From assembly GCA_030998225.1 (NCBI GenBank), contig JAPYXD010000679.1:1426001-1490000 (forward strand): a stretch of DNA of 64,000 nt. The letters are read 5' to 3'. The notes under the pieces were generated by a model. It did not search any database. It was given only the letters and a program-made list of their open reading frames with translations, and was not told where the DNA came from. The first letter of the stretch is position 1. Every line of letters begins with the position of its first letter. This DNA comes from Diplolepis rosae (taxonomy: Eukaryota > Arthropoda > Insecta > Hymenoptera > Diplolepididae). The position numbers and the translations under genes were made by a program. This document shows positions 12,726 through 26,200 of this stretch, in pieces.

Positions 12726-13849
12726 GTAGCACAACGTTACTGCAATCAAAAACCAAAGTATTTTTTCTCGCCACGTTCTTAGTTTTCGAGATTATTCAAA
12801 GAGTTTTTCCAGAAATGGCTTCCCCGTGTCAAACTTTGTTAATTTTGGTTTCGCTCCGCAAACTCAAATTTTAATTCATATTTTTATTAATGTAGCACAA
12901 TGTGACTGCAATCAAAAACCAAAGTCTTTTTTGAGCCACGTCCTTAGATTTCAAGATAATTTACAGAGTTTGTCAACAAATGGCTTCCCTGAGTCAAACT
13001 TTCCTAATTTTGGTTTCGCCCCGCAAACTCACATTTTAATTCATATTTTTATTAATGTTTCACAATCTGACTGCAATCAAAAACCAAAGTCTTTTTTGCT
13101 CCACGTTCTTAGTTTTCAAGATAATTCAACGAGTTTTTCAACAAATGGCTTCCCTGGGTCAAACTTTCCTAATTTTGGTTTCGCTCCGCATACTTAAATT
13201 TTCATTAATATTCATAATAATGTAGCACAACGTGACTGCAAACAAAAACAAAAGTCTTTTTTTGCGCCACGTTCTTAGTTTTCGAGATAATTCAAAGAGT
13301 TTCTCCAGAAATGGTTTCCCTGTGTCAAACTTTGTTAATTTTCGTTTTGCTCTGCAAACTCAAATTTTAATTTATATTTTTATTAATGTAGCATAAAGTT
13401 ACTGCAATCAAAAACCAAAGTCTTTTTTCTCGCCACGTTCTTAATTTTCGAGATTATTCAAAGAGTTTTTCCAGAAATGGTTTCCCCGTGTCAAATTTTG
13501 TTAATTTTGGTTTCGCCCCGCAAACTCAAATTTTAATTTATATTTTCATTAATGTAGCACAAAGTTACTGCAATCAAAACCAAAGTCTTTTTTCTCGCCA
13601 CGTTCTTAGTTTTCAAAATTATTCAAAGAGTTTTTTTAGAAATGGTTTCCCCGTGTCAAACTTTGTTAATTTTCGTTTTGCTCCGTAAACTCAAATTTTA
13701 ATTTATATTTTTATTAATGTAGCACAACGTGACTGCAATCACAAACCAAAGTCTTTTTTCTAGCCACGTTCTTAGTTTTCGAGATTATTCAAAGAGTTTT
13801 TCCAGAAATGGCTTCCCCGTGTCAAACTTTGTTAATTTTGGTTTCGCTC

Positions 13850-14108
13850 CGCAAACTGAAATTTTAATTAATATTTTTATTAATGTGGCACAACGTGACC
13901 GCGCATCAAAAACCAAAGTCTCGTTTTGCTCCACGTTCTTTGTTTTCGAGATAATTCACAGAGTTTTTCCAGAAATGGCTTCCCCGTGTCAAACTTTGTT
14001 AATTTTGGTTTCGCTCCGCAATCTCAAGTTTTAATTTATATTTTTATTAGTGTAGCACAACGTGACTGCAATCAAAAACCAAAGTCTTTTTTCTCGCCAC
14101 GTTCTTAG
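13850..14108 (+). repeat. E cassette 3, third member replaced
   Basis: E1 (with gtctcgttttgc) and E2 (with attcacagag) are present. E2 ends in the ordinary aaaaaccaaagtc tail and is followed by a type B monomer with a gcagaacgtgac tail, not by E3. This suggests a recombination joint inside the E2 tail. Confidence 0.75.
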
Positions 14109-14779
14109 TTTTCGAGATAATTCAACGAGTTTGTCAACAAATGGCTTCCCTGGGTCAAACTTTCCTAATTTTGGTTTCGCCCCGCAAATTCAAATTCTAA
14201 TTTATATTTTTATTAATGTAGCAGAACGTGACTGCAATCAAAAACCAAAGTCTTTTTTTGCGCCACGTTCTTAGTTTTCGAGATAATTCAAAGAGTTTTT
14301 CCAGAAATGGCTTCCCTGGGTCAAAGTTTCCTAATTTTGGTTTCGCTCCGCATACTCAAATTTTAATTTATATTTTTATTAATGTAGCATAAAGTTACTG
14401 CAATCAAAAACCAAAGTCTTTTTTCTCGCCACGTTCTTAGTTTTCGAGATTATTCAAAGAGTTTTTCCAGAAATGGTTTCCCTGTGTCAAACTTTGTTAA
14501 TTTTGGTTTCGCTCCGCAAACTCAAATTTTAATTTATATTTTCATTAATGTAGCATAAAGTTACTGCAATCAAAAACCAAAGTCTTTTTTCTCGCCACGT
14601 TCTTAATTTTCGAGATTATTCAAAGAGTTTTTCCAGAAATGGTTTCCCCGTGTCAAATTTTGTTAATTTTGGTTTCGCCCCGCAAACTCAAATTTTAATT
14701 TATATTTTCATTAATGTAGCACAAAGTTACTGCAATCAAAACCAAAGTCTTTTTTCTCGCCACGTTCTTAGTTTTCAAA

Positions 14780-14885
14780 ATTATTCAACGAGTTCCTTAA
14801 CAAATGGCGTCCCTCGGTCAAACTTTCCTAATTTTTGTTTCTCTCCTGATACTTAAATTTAGATTTTTTTTCTTAATAATGTAGC
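14780..14885 (+). other. Diverged type B/F monomer
   Basis: This monomer has gagttccttaacaaatggcg, ccctcggtc, tttttgtttctctcctgatac and ttagattttttttctt. The ttccttaac variant recurs near 16,120 and 29,390, but the rest of the changes are private. Confidence 0.7.
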
Positions 14886-16360
14886 ACAACGTGACTGCAA
14901 TCAAAAACAAAAGTCTTTTTTTGCGCCACGTTCTTAGTTTTCGAGATAATTCAAAGAGTTTCTCCAGAAATGGTTTCCCTGTGTCAAACTTTGTTAATTT
15001 TCGTTTTGCTCTGCAAACTCAAATTTTAATTTATATTTTTATTAATGTAGCATAAAGTTACTGCAATCAAAAACCAAAGTCTTTTTTCTCGCCACGTTCT
15101 TAGTTTTCGAGATTATTCAAAGAGTTTTTCCAGAAATGGCTTCCCCGTGTCAAACTTTGTTAATTTTGGTTTCGCCCCGCAAACTCAAATTTTAATTTAT
15201 ATTTTCATTAATGTAGCACAAAGTTACTGCAATCAAAACCAAAGTCTTTTTTCTCGCCACGTTCTTAGTTTTCAAAATTATTCAAAGAGTTTTTCCAGAA
15301 ATGGCTTCCCTGTGTCAAACTTTCCTAATTTTGGTTTCGCCCCGCAAACTCAAATTTTAATTTATATTTTCATGAATGTAGCACAACGTTACTGCAATCA
15401 AAAACCAAAGTCTTTTTTCTCGCCACGTTCTTAGTTTTCGAGATAATTCAACGAGTTTGTCAACAAATGGCTTCCCTGGGTCAAACTTTCCTAATTTTGG
15501 TTTCGCCCCGCAAACTCCAATTTTAATTCATATTTTTATTAATGTAGAAAAAGGAGACTGCAATCAAAAACCAAAGTCTTTTTTCTCGCCACGTTCTTAG
15601 TTTTCGAGATAATTTAACGAGTTTGTCAACAAATGGCTTCCATGGGTCAAACTTTCCTAATTTTGGTTTCGCACCGTAAACTCAAATTTAAATTTATATT
15701 TTCATGAATGTAGCACAACGTTACTGCAATCAAAAACCAAAGTCTTTTTTCTCGCCACGTTCTTAGTTTTCGAGATTATTCGAAGAGTTTTTCCAGAAAT
15801 GGCTTCCCCGTGTCAAACTTTGTTAATTTTGGTTTCGCTCCGCAAACTCAAATTTTAATTTATATTTTTATTAATGTAGCATAAAGTTACTGCAATCAAA
15901 AACCAAAGTCTTTTTTCTCGCCACGTTCTTAATTTTCGAGATTATTCAAAGAGTTTTTCCAGAAATGGTTTCCCCGTGTCAAATTTTGTTAATTTTGGTT
16001 TCGCCCCGCAAACTCAAATTTTAATTTATATTTACATTAATGTAGCACAAAGTTACTGCAATCAAAACCAAAGTCTTTTATCTCGCCACGTTCTTAGTTT
16101 TCAAGATAATTCAAAGAGTTCCTTAACAAATGGCTTCCCTGGGTCAAACTTTCCTAATTTTGGTTTCGCTCCGCATACTTAAATTTTCATTATTATTCTT
16201 AATAATGTAGCACAACGTGACTGCAATCAATAATCAAAGTCTTTTTTCTTGCACGTTCTTAGTTTTCAAAATTATTCAAAGAGTTTTTCCAGAAATGGCT
16301 TCACTGTGTCAAACTTTCCTAATTTTGGTTTCGCCCCGCAAACTCAAATTTTAATTTATA

Positions 16361-18372
16361 TTTTCATGAATGTAGCACAACGTTACTGCAATCAAAAACC
16401 AAAGTCTTTTTTCTCGCCACGTTCTTAGTTTTCGAGATTATTCGAAGAGTTTTTCCAGAAATGGCTTCCCCGTGTCAAACTTTGTTAATTTTGGTTTCGC
16501 TCCGCAAACTGAAATTTTAATTAATATTTTTATTAATGTGGCACAACGTGACCGCGCATCAAAAACCAAAGTCTTGTTTTGCTCCACGTTCTTTGTTTTC
16601 GAGATAATTCACAGAGTTTTTCCAGAAATGGCTTCCCCGTGTCAAACTTTGTTAATTTTGGTTTCGCTCCGCAATCTCAAGTTTTAATTTATATTTTTAT
16701 TAGTGTAGCACAACGTGACTGCAATCAAAATCCAGAGTCTTTTTTCATTCCACGTTCTTAGTTTTCGAGATATTTCAACGAGTTTGGCAACAAATGGCTT
16801 CCCTGGGTCAAACTTTCCTAATTTTGGTTTTGCCCCGCAAACTCAAATTTTAATTCATATTTTTATTAATGTAGAAAAAGGTGACTGCAATCAAAAACCA
16901 AAGTCTTTTTTTGCGCCACGTTCTTAGTTTTCAAAATAATTCAAAGAGTTTGTCAACAAATGGCTTCCATGGGTCAAACTTTCCTAATTTTGGTTTCGCA
17001 CCGCAAACTCAAATTTAAATTTATATTTTCATGAATGTAGCACAACGTTACTGCAATCAAAAACCAAAGTCTTTTTTCTCGCCACGTTCTTAGTTTTCGA
17101 GATTATTCGAAGAGTTTTTCCAGAAATGGCTTCCCCGTGTCAAACTTTGTTAATTTTGGTTTCGCTCCGAAAAACTGAAATTTTAATTCACATTTTTATT
17201 AATGTAGCACAATGTGACTGCAATCAAAAACCAAAGTCTTTTTTGAGCCACGTCCTTAGATTTCAAGATAATTTACAGAGTTTGTCAACAAATGGCTTCC
17301 CTGAGTCAAACTTTCCTAATTTTGTTTTCGCCCCGCAAACTCACATTTTAATTCATATTTTTATTAATGTAGCAGAACGTGACTGCAATCAAAAACCAAA
17401 GTCTTTTTTGCTCTACGTTCTTAGTTTTCAATATAATTCAACGAGTTTTTCAACAAATGGCTTCCCTGGGTCAAACTTTCCTAATTTTGGTTTCGCTCCG
17501 CATACTTAAATTTTCATTAATATTCTTAATAATGTAGCACAACGTGACTGCAATCAAAAACAAAAGTCTTTTTTTGCGCCACGTTCTTAGTTTTCGAGAT
17601 AATTCAAAGAGTTTCTCCAGAAATGGTTTCCCTGTGTCAAACTTTGTTAATTTTCGTTTTGCTCTGCAAACTCAAATTTTAATTTATATTTTTATTAATG
17701 TAGCATAAAGTTACTGCAATCAAAAACCAAAGTCTTTTTTCTCGCCACGTTCTTAATTTTCGAGATTATTCAAAGAGTTTTTCCAGAAATGGTTTCCCCG
17801 TGTCAAATTTTGTTAATTTTGGTTTCGCCCCGCAAACTCAAATTTTAATTTATATTTTCATTAATGTAGCACAAAGTTACTGCAATCAAAACCAAAGTCT
17901 TTTTTCTCGCCACGTTCTTAGTTTTCAAAATTATTCAAAGAGTTTTTTTAGAAATGGTTTCCCCGTGTCAAACTTTGTTAATTTTCGTTTTGCTCCGTAA
18001 ACTCAAATTTTAATTTATATTTTTATTAATGTAGCACAACGTGACTGCAATCACAAACCAAAGTCTTTTTTCTCGCCACGTTCTTAGTTTTCGAGATTAT
18101 TCGAAGAGTTTTTCCAGAAATGGCTTCCCCGTGTCAAACTTTGTTAATTTTGGTTTCGCTCCGCAAACTCAAATTTTAATTAATATTTTTATTAATGTGG
18201 CACAACGTGACCGCGCATCAAAAACCAAAGTCTTGTTTTGCTCCACGTTCTTTGTTTTCGAGATAATTCACAGAGTTTTTCCAGAAATGGCTTCCCCGTG
18301 TCAAACTTTGTTAATTTTGGTTTCGCTCCGCAATCTCAAGTTTTAATTTATATTTTTATTAGTGTAGCACAA
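16361..18372 (+). repeat. Duplicate segment of about 2 kb, copy 2 (partner 12,050-14,060)
   Basis: This downstream partner carries two E cassettes at its ends, as copy 1 does. It differs by gtccgaaaaactg-like changes near 17,168, where an extra base shifts the register and gives an ATG-initiated frame at 17,126-17,509. Confidence 0.78.
16500..16927 (+). repeat. E cassette 4
   Basis: Complete cassette. E2 has attcacagag and ends aatccagagtc plus ttcattcc; E3 has gagatatttcaacg and a D tail. It lies 4,311 bp from cassette 2, matching the wider duplication of about 2 kb around it. Confidence 0.8.
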
Positions 18373-18586
18373 CGTGACTGCAATCAAAATCCAGAGTCTT
18401 TTTTCATGCCACGTTCTTAGTTTTCGAGATTATTCAACGAGTTTGGCAACAAATGGCTTCCCTGGGTCAAGCTTTCCTAATTTTGGTTTTGCCCCGCAAA
18501 CTCAATTTTTAATTCATATTTTTATTGATGTAGAAAAAGGTGACTGCAATCAAAAACCAAAGTCTTGTTTTGCGCCACGTTCTTAG
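18165..18586 (+). repeat. E cassette 5
   Basis: E1 has aaactcaaatttt in place of aaactgaaatttt. E3 has gagattattcaacg, a caagcttt change that creates a HindIII site near 18,470, and ends in a D tail followed by gtcttgttttgcg. Confidence 0.78.
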
Positions 18587-19275
18587 TTTTAACAAAATAA
18601 TGCAAAGAGTTTGTCAACAAATGGCTTCCCAGGGTCAAACTTTCCTAATTTTGGTTTCGCCCCGCAAACTCAAATTTTAATTTATATTTTCATTAATGTA
18701 GCACAAAGTTACTGCTATCAAAACCAAAGTCTTTTTTCTCGCCACGTTCTTAGTTTTCAAAATTATTCAAAGAGTTTTTTTAGAAATGGTTTCCCCGTGT
18801 CAAACTTTGTTAATTTTCGTTTTGCTCCGTAAACTCAAATTTTAATTTATATTTTTATTAATGTAGCAGAACGTGACTGCAATCACAAACCAAAGTCTTT
18901 TTTCTAGCCACGTTCTTAGTTTTCGAGATTATTCAAAGAGTTTTTCCAGAAATGGCTTCCCCGTGTCAAACTTTGTTAATTTTGGTTTCGCCCCGCAAAC
19001 TCAAATTTTAATTTATATTTTCATTAATGTAGCACAAAGTTACTGCAATCAAAACCAAAGTCTTTTTTCTCGCCACGTTCTTAGTTTTCGAGATTATTCA
19101 AAGAGTTTTTCCAGAAATGGCTTCCCTGTGTCAAACTTTCCTAATTTTGGTTTCGCCCCGCAAACTCAAATTTTAATTTATATTTTCATGAATGTAGCAC
19201 AACGTGACTGCAATCAAAAACCAAAGTCTTTTTTTCGCCACGTTCTTAGTTTTCGAGATAATTCAACGAGTTTGT

Positions 19276-19816
19276 CAACAAATGGCTTCCCTGGGTCAAA
19301 CTTTCCTAATTTTGGTTTCGCCCCGCAAACTCAAATTTTAATTTGTTTTTTTTATTAGTGTAGCACAGCTTGACTGCAATCAAAAACCAAAGTCTTTTTT
19401 CACGCCGCGTTCTTAGTTTTCCAGATTATTCAAAGAGTTTTTCGAGAAATGGCTTCCCCGCGTCAAACTTTGTTAATTTTGGTTTCGCTCCGCAAACTCA
19501 AATTTTAATTCTTATTTTTATGAATGTAGCACAATGTGACTGCAATCAAAAACCAAAGTCTTTTTTGCGCCACGTTCTTAGTTTTCAAGATAATTCAACG
19601 AGTTTTTCAACAAATGGCTTCCCTGGGTCAAACTTTCCTAATTTTGGTTTCGCTCCGCATACTTAAATTTTCATTAATATTCTTAATAATGTAGCACAAC
19701 GTGACTGCAATCAAAAACAAAAGTCTTTTTTTGCGCCACGTTCTTAGTTTTCGAGATAATTCAAAGAGTTTCTCCAGAAATGGTTTCCCTGTGTCAAACA
19801 TTGTTAATTTTCATTT
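19276..19816 (+). repeat. Long-range duplicate, copy 1 (partner 40,629-41,168)
   Basis: About 540 bp are nearly identical to a segment 21.35 kb away. Both carry aatttgttttttttatta, ttttttcacgccgcg and an S monomer followed by B/F monomers. The most obvious difference by eye is cgcgttcttag here and cgcgttctcag in the partner. The flanking monomers differ. Confidence 0.8.
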
Positions 19817-21644
19817 TGCTCTAGAAACTCAAATTTTAATTTATATTCTTATTAATGTAGTACAACGTGACTGCAATAAAAAAGAAAAGTCTTGTTTTGC
19901 TCCACGTTCTTTGTTTTCGAGATAATTCAAAGAGTTTTTCCAGAAATGGCTTCCCTGTGTCAAACTTTCCTAATTTTGGTTTCGCCCCGCAAACTCAAAT
20001 TTTAATTTATATTTTCATGAATGTAGCTCAACGTTACTGCAATCAAAAACCAAAGCCTTTTTTCTCGCCACGTTCTTAGTTTTCGAGATTATTCAAAGAG
20101 TTTTTCCAGAAATGGCTTCCCCGTGTCAAACTTTGTTAATTTTGGTTTCGCCCCGCAAACTCAAATTTTAATTCATATTTTTAATAATGTAGCACAAAGT
20201 TACTGCAATCAAAACCAAAGTCTTTTTTCTCGCCACGTTCTTAGTTTTCAAAATTATTCAAAGAGTTTTTCCAGAAATGGCTTCCCTGTGTCAAACTTTC
20301 CTAATTTTGGTTTCGCCCCGCAAACTCAAATTTTAATTTATATTTTCATGAATGTAGCACAACGTTACTGCAATCAAAAACCAAAGTCTTTTTTCTCGCC
20401 ACGTTCTTAGTTTTCGAGATTATTCGAAGAGTTTTTCCAGAAATGGCTTCCCCGTGTCAAACTTTCCTAATTTTGGTTTCGCCCCGCAAACTCAAATTTT
20501 AATTAATATTTTTATTAATGTAGCACAACGTGACCGCGCATCAAAAACCAAAGTCTTTTTTCTCGCCACGTTCTTAGTTTTCAAGATTATTCGAAGAGTT
20601 TCTCCAGAAATGGTTTCCCTGTGTCAAACTTTGTTAATTTTCGTTTTGCTCTGCAAACTCAAATTTTAATTTATATTTTTATTAATGTAGCATAAAGTTA
20701 CTACAATCAAAAACCAAAGTCTTTTTTCGCGCCACGTTCTTAGTTTTCGAGATTATTCAAAGAGTTTTTCCAGAAATGGTTTCCCCGTGTCAAATTTTGT
20801 TAATTTTGGTTTCGCCCCGCAAACTCAAATTTTAATTTATATTTTCATTAATGTAGCACAAAGTTACTGCAATCAAAACCAAAGTCTTTTTTCTCGCCAC
20901 GTTCTTAGTTTTCAAAATTATTCAAAGAGTTTTTTTAGAAATGGTTTCCCCGTGTCAAACTTTGTTAATTTTCGTTTTGCTCCGTAAACTCAAATTTTAA
21001 TTTATATTTTTATTAATGTAGCACAACGTGACTGCAATCACAAACCAAAGTCTTTTTTCTAGCCACGTTCTTAGTTTTCGAGATTATTCAAAGAGTTTTT
21101 CCAGAAATGGCTTCCCCGTGTCAAACTTTGTTAATTTTGGTTTCGCCCCGCAAACTCAAATTTTAATTTATATTTTCATTAATGTAGCACAAAGTTACTG
21201 CAATCAAAACCAAAGTCTTTTTTCTCGCCACGTTCTTAGTTTTCAAAATTATTCAAAGAGTTTTTCCAGAAATGGCTTCCCTGTGTCAAACTTTCCTAAT
21301 TTTGGTTTCGCCCCGCAAACTCAAATTTTAATTTATATTTTCATGAATGTAGCACAACGTTACTGCAATCAAAAACCAAAGTCTTTTTTCTCGCCACGTT
21401 CTAAGTTTTCAAAATTATTCAAAGAGTTTTTCCATAAATGGCTTCCCTGTGTCAAACTTTCCTAATTTTGGTTTCGCCCCGCAAACTCAAATTTTAATTT
21501 ATATTTTCATGAATGTAGCACAACGTTACTGCAATCAAAAACCAAAGCCTTTTCCTCGCCACGTTCTTAGTTTTCGAGATTATTCGAAGAGTTTTTCCAG
21601 AAATGGCTTCCCCGTGTCAAACTTTGTTAATTTTGGTTTCGCTC

Positions 21645-22069
21645 CGCAAACTGAAATTTTAATTAATATTTTTATTAATGTGGCACAACGTGACCGCGCA
21701 TCAAAAACCAAAGTCTTGTTTTGCTCCACGTTCTTTGTTTTCGAGATAATTCACAGAGTTTTTCCAGAAATGGCTTCCCCGTGTCAAACTTTGTTAATTT
21801 TGGTTTCGCTCCGCAATCTCAAGTTTTAATTTATATTTTTATTAGTGTAGCACAACGTGACTGCAATCAAAATCCAGAGTCTTTTTTCATTCCACGTTCT
21901 TAGTTTTCGAGATATTTCAACGAGTTTGGCAACAAATGGCTTCCCTGGGTCAAACTTTCCTAATTTTGGTTTTGCCCCGCAAACTCAAATTTTAATTCTT
22001 ATTTTTATGAATGTAGCACAATGTGAATGCAATCAAAAACCAAAGTCTTTTTGTGCGCCACGTTCTTAG
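21645..22069 (+). repeat. E cassette 6
   Basis: E1 and E2 are complete. E3 ends with gaatgtagcacaatgtgaatgc instead of the D tail, so its last third comes from another monomer type. It pairs with cassette 9 at an offset of 5,138 bp. Confidence 0.78.
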
Positions 22070-22650
22070 TTTTCAAAATAATTCAAAGAGTTTGTCAACA
22101 AATGGCTTCCATGGGTCAAACTTTCCTAATTTTGGTTTCGCACCGCAAACTCAAATTTTAATTTATATTTTCATGAATGTAGCACAACGTTACTGCAATC
22201 AAAAACCAAAGTCTTTTTTCTCGCCACGTTCTTAGTTTTCGAGATTATTCGAAGAGTTTTTCCAGAAATGGCTTCCCCGTGTCAAACTTTGTTAATTTTG
22301 GTTTCGCTCCGCAAACTCAAATTTTAGTTCTTATTCTTGTGAATGTAGCACAATGTGACTGCAATCAAAAACCAAAGTATTTTTTGAGCCACGTCCTTAG
22401 ATTTCAAGATAATTTACAGAGTTTGTCAACAAATGGCTTCCCTGAGTCAAACTTTCCTAATTTTGGTGTCGCCCCGCAAACTCACATTTTAATTCATATT
22501 TTTATTAATGTTGCACAATCTGACTGCAATCAAAAACCAAAGTCTTTTTTGCTCTACGTTCTTAGTTTTCAAGATAATTCAACGAGTTTTTCAACAAATG
22601 GCTTCCCTGGGTCAAACTTTCCTAATTTTGGTTTCGCTCCGCATACTTAA
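21720..22650 (+). repeat. Duplicate segment, copy 1 (partner 26,858-27,788, offset 5,138 bp)
   Basis: The monomer order E2, E3, ccatgggtc, type A, C and then a B-type monomer recurs 31 monomers downstream; start points 21,857, 22,023 and 22,279 correspond to 26,995, 27,161 and 27,417. E3 tails differ between the copies, so short conversion tracts have overwritten part of the match. Confidence 0.7.
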
Positions 22651-23137
22651 ATTTTCTTTAATATTCTTAATAATGTAGCACAACGTGACTGCAATCAAAA
22701 ACAAAAGTCTTTTTTCTCGCCACGTTCTTAATTTTCGAGATTATTCAAAGAGTTTTTCCAGAAATGGCTTCCCCGTGTCAAACTTTGTTAATTTTTGTTT
22801 CGCTCCGCAAACTCAAATTTTAATTTATATTTTCATTAATGTAGCACAAAGTTACTGCAATCAAAACCAAAGTCTTTTTTCTCGCCACGTTCTTAGTTTT
22901 CAAAATTATTCAAAGAGTTTTTCCATAAATGGCTTCCCTGTGTCAAACTTTCCTAATTTTGGTTTCGCCCCGCAAACTCAAATTTTAATTTATATTTTCA
23001 TGAATGTAGCACAACGTTACTGCAATCAAAAACCAAAGTCTTTTTTCTCGCCACGTTCTTAGTTTTCGAGATTATTCGAAGAGTTTTTCCAGAAATGGCT
23101 TCCCCGTGTCAAATTTTGTTAATTTTGGTTTCGCTCC

Positions 23138-23560
23138 GCAAACTGAAATTTTAATTAATATTTTTATTAATGTGGCACAACGTGACCGCGCATCAAAAAC
23201 CAAAGTCTTGTTTTGCTCCACGTTCTTTGTTTTCGAGATAATTCAAAGAGTTTTTCCAGAAATGGCTTCCCCGTGTCAAACTTTGTTAATTTTGGTTTCG
23301 CTCCGCAATCTCAAGTTTTAATTTATATTTTTATTAGTGTAGCACAACGTGACTGCAATCAAAATCCATAGTCTTTTTTCATGCCACGTTCTTAGTTTTC
23401 GAGATAATTCAACGAGTTTGGCAACAAATGGCTTCCCTGGGTCAAACTTTCCTAATTTTGGTTTTGCCCCGCAAACTCAAATTTTAATTCTTATTTTTAT
23501 TTATGTAGCACAATGTGACTGCAATCAAAAACCAAAGTGTTTTTTGCGCCACGTTCTTAG
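23138..23560 (+). repeat. E cassette 7
   Basis: E2 ends aatccatagtc, as in cassette 2. E3 has gagataattcaacg and a replaced tail, tttatgtagcacaatgtgac, in place of gaaaaaggtgac. Confidence 0.78.
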
Positions 23561-25794
23561 TTTTCAAAATAATTCAAAGAGTTTGTCAACAAATGGCTTC
23601 CATGGGTCAAACTTTCCTAATTTTGGTTTCGCACCGGACACTCAAATTTAAATTTATATTTCCATGAATGTAGCACAACGTTACTGCAATCAAAAACCAA
23701 AGTCTTTTTTCTCGCCACGTTCTTAGTTTTCGAGATTATTCGAAGAGTTTTTCCAGAAATGGCTTCCCCGTGTCAAACTTTGTTAATTTTGGTTTCGCTC
23801 CGCAAACTCAAATTTTAATTTATATTTTCATGAATGTAGCTCAACGTTACTGCAATCAAAAACCAAAGCCTTTTTTCTCGCCACGTTCTTAGTTTTCGAG
23901 ATTATTCGAAGAGTTTTTCCAGAAATGGCTTCCCTGTGTCAACCTTTCCTAATTTTGGTTTCGCCCCGCAAACTCAAATTTTAATTTATATTTTTATGAA
24001 TGTAGAAAAAGGTGACTGCAATCAAAAACAAATGTCGTTTTTTGCGCCCCGTTCTTAGTTTTCAAAATAATTCAAAGAGTTTGTCAACAAATGGCTTCCA
24101 TGGGTCAAACTTTCCTAATTTTGGTTTCGCCCCGAAAACTCAAATATTAATTTATATTTTCATGAATGTAGCATAAAGTTACTGCAATCAAAAACCAAAG
24201 TCTTTTTTCTCGCCACGTTCTTAGTTTTCGAGATTATTCAAAGAGTTTTTCCAGAAATGGTTTCCCTGTGTCAAACTTTGTTAATTTTGGTTTCGCTCCG
24301 CAAACTCAAATTTTAATTCATATTTTTAAGAATGTAGCACAATGTGACTGCAATCAAAAACCAAAGTCTTTTTTGAGCCACGTCCTTAGATTTCAAGATA
24401 ATTTACAGAGTTTGTCAACAAATGGCTTCCCTGAGTCAAACTTTCCTAATTTTGGTTTCGCCCCGCAAACTCACATTTTAATTCATATTTTTATTAATGT
24501 TGCACAATCTGACTGCAATCAAAAACGAAAGTCTTTTTTGCTCTACGTTCTTAGTTTTCGAGATAATTCAAAGAGTTTCTCCAGAAATGGTTTCCCTGTG
24601 TCAAACTTTGTTAATTTTCATTTTGCTCTGCAAACTCAAATTTTAATTTATATTTTTATTAATGTAGCACAGCTTGACTGCAATCAAAAACCAAATTCTA
24701 TTTTCTCGCCACGTTCTTAGTTTTCGAGATAATTCAAAGAGTTTCTCCAGAAATGGTTTCCCTGTGTCAAACTTTGTTAATTTTGGTTTCGCCCCGCAAA
24801 CTCAAATTTTAATTTATATTTTCATTAATGTAGCACAAAGTTACTGCTATCAAAACCAAAGTCTTTTTTCTCGCCACGTTCTTAGTTTTCAAAATTATTC
24901 AAAGAGTTTTTTTAGAAATGGTTTCCCCGTGTCAAACTTTGTTAATTTTCGTTTTGCTCCGTAAACTCAAATTTTAATTTATATTTTTATTAATGTAGCA
25001 CAACGTGACTGCAATCACAAACCAAAGTCTTTTTTCTAGCCACGTTCTTAGTTTTCGAGATTATTCAAAGAGTTTTTCCAGAAATGGCTTCCCCGTGTCA
25101 AACTTTGTTAATTTTGGTTTCGCCCCGCAAACTCAAATTTTAATTTATATTTTCATTAATGTAGCACAAAGTTACTGCAATCAAAACCAAAGTATTTTTT
25201 CTCGCCACGTTCTTAGTTTTCAAAATTATTCAAAGAGTTTTTCCAGAAATGGCTTCCCTGTGTCAAGCTTTCCTAATTTTTGTTTCGCCCCGCAAACTCA
25301 AATTTTAATTTATATTTTCATGAATGTAGCACAGCGTTACTGCAATCAAAAATCAAAGTCTTTTTTCTCGCCACGTTCTTAGTTTTCGAGATTATTCGAA
25401 GAGTTTTTCCAGAAATGGCTTCCCCGTGTCAAACTTTGTAAATTTTGGTTTCGCTCCGCAAACTCAAATTTTAATTTATATTTTCATTAATGTAGCACAA
25501 AGTTACTGCAATCAAAACCAAAGTCTTTTTTCTCGCCACGTTCTTAGTTTTCAAAATTATTCAAAGAGTTTTTCCATCAATGGCTTCCCTGGGTCAAACT
25601 TTCCTAATTTTGGTGTCGCCCCGCAAACTCACATTTTAATTCATATTTTCATTAATGTAGCACAAAGTTACTGCAATCAAAACCAAAGTCTTTTTTCTCG
25701 CCACGTTCTTAGTTTTCAAAATTATTCAAAGAGTTTTTCCAGAAATGGCTTCCCCGTGTCAAACTTTGTTAATTTTGGTTTCGCTCCGCAAACT

Positions 25795-26200
25795 CAAATT
25801 TTAATATATATTTTTATCAATGTGGCACAACGTGACCGCGCATCAAAAACCAAAGTCTTGTTTTGCTCCACGTTCTTTGTTTTCGAGATAATTCACAGAG
25901 TTTTTCCAGAAATGGCTTCCCCGTGTCAAACTTTGTTAATTTTGGTTTCGCTCCGCAATCTCAAGTTTTAATTTATATTTTTATTAGTGTGGCACAACGT
26001 GACTGCAATCAAAATCCAGAGTCTTTTTTCATTCCACGTTCTTAGTTTTCGAGATATTTCAACGAGTTTGGCAACAAATGGCTTCCCTGGGTCAAACTTT
26101 CCTAATTTTGGTTTTGCCCCGCAAACTCAAATTTTAATTATTATTTTTATGAATGTAGAAAAAGGTGACTGCAATCAAAAACCAAAGTCTTTTTTGCGCC
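25795..26200 (+). repeat. E cassette 8
   Basis: E1 carries ttaatatatatttttatc and aatgtggcac, a variant shared only with cassette 11. E2 has attcacagag and gtgtggcacaac. E3 has gagatatttcaacg with attattatttttatgaatg before its D tail. Confidence 0.78.

Larger units (their letters stand above)
12050..14060 (+). repeat. Duplicate segment of about 2 kb, copy 1 (partner 16,361-18,372)
   Basis: Matching points lie 4,311-4,312 bp apart (26 monomers): 12,161 and 16,472, 12,404 and 16,715, 13,488 and 17,800. By eye the stretch at 13,440-13,755 is identical to 17,752-18,067 up to the point where one copy reads ctagcc and the other ctcgcc. Copy 1 contains the private diverged patch at 12,683-12,725. 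Confidence 0.8.

Noticed and set aside
17126..17509. ATG-initiated 127-codon frame as a gene
   Set aside because: The ATG is the conserved aatggcttcc of the monomer, which normally gives 19 codons and a stop. An extra base near 17,168 shifts into the open frame. It has no unique sequence.
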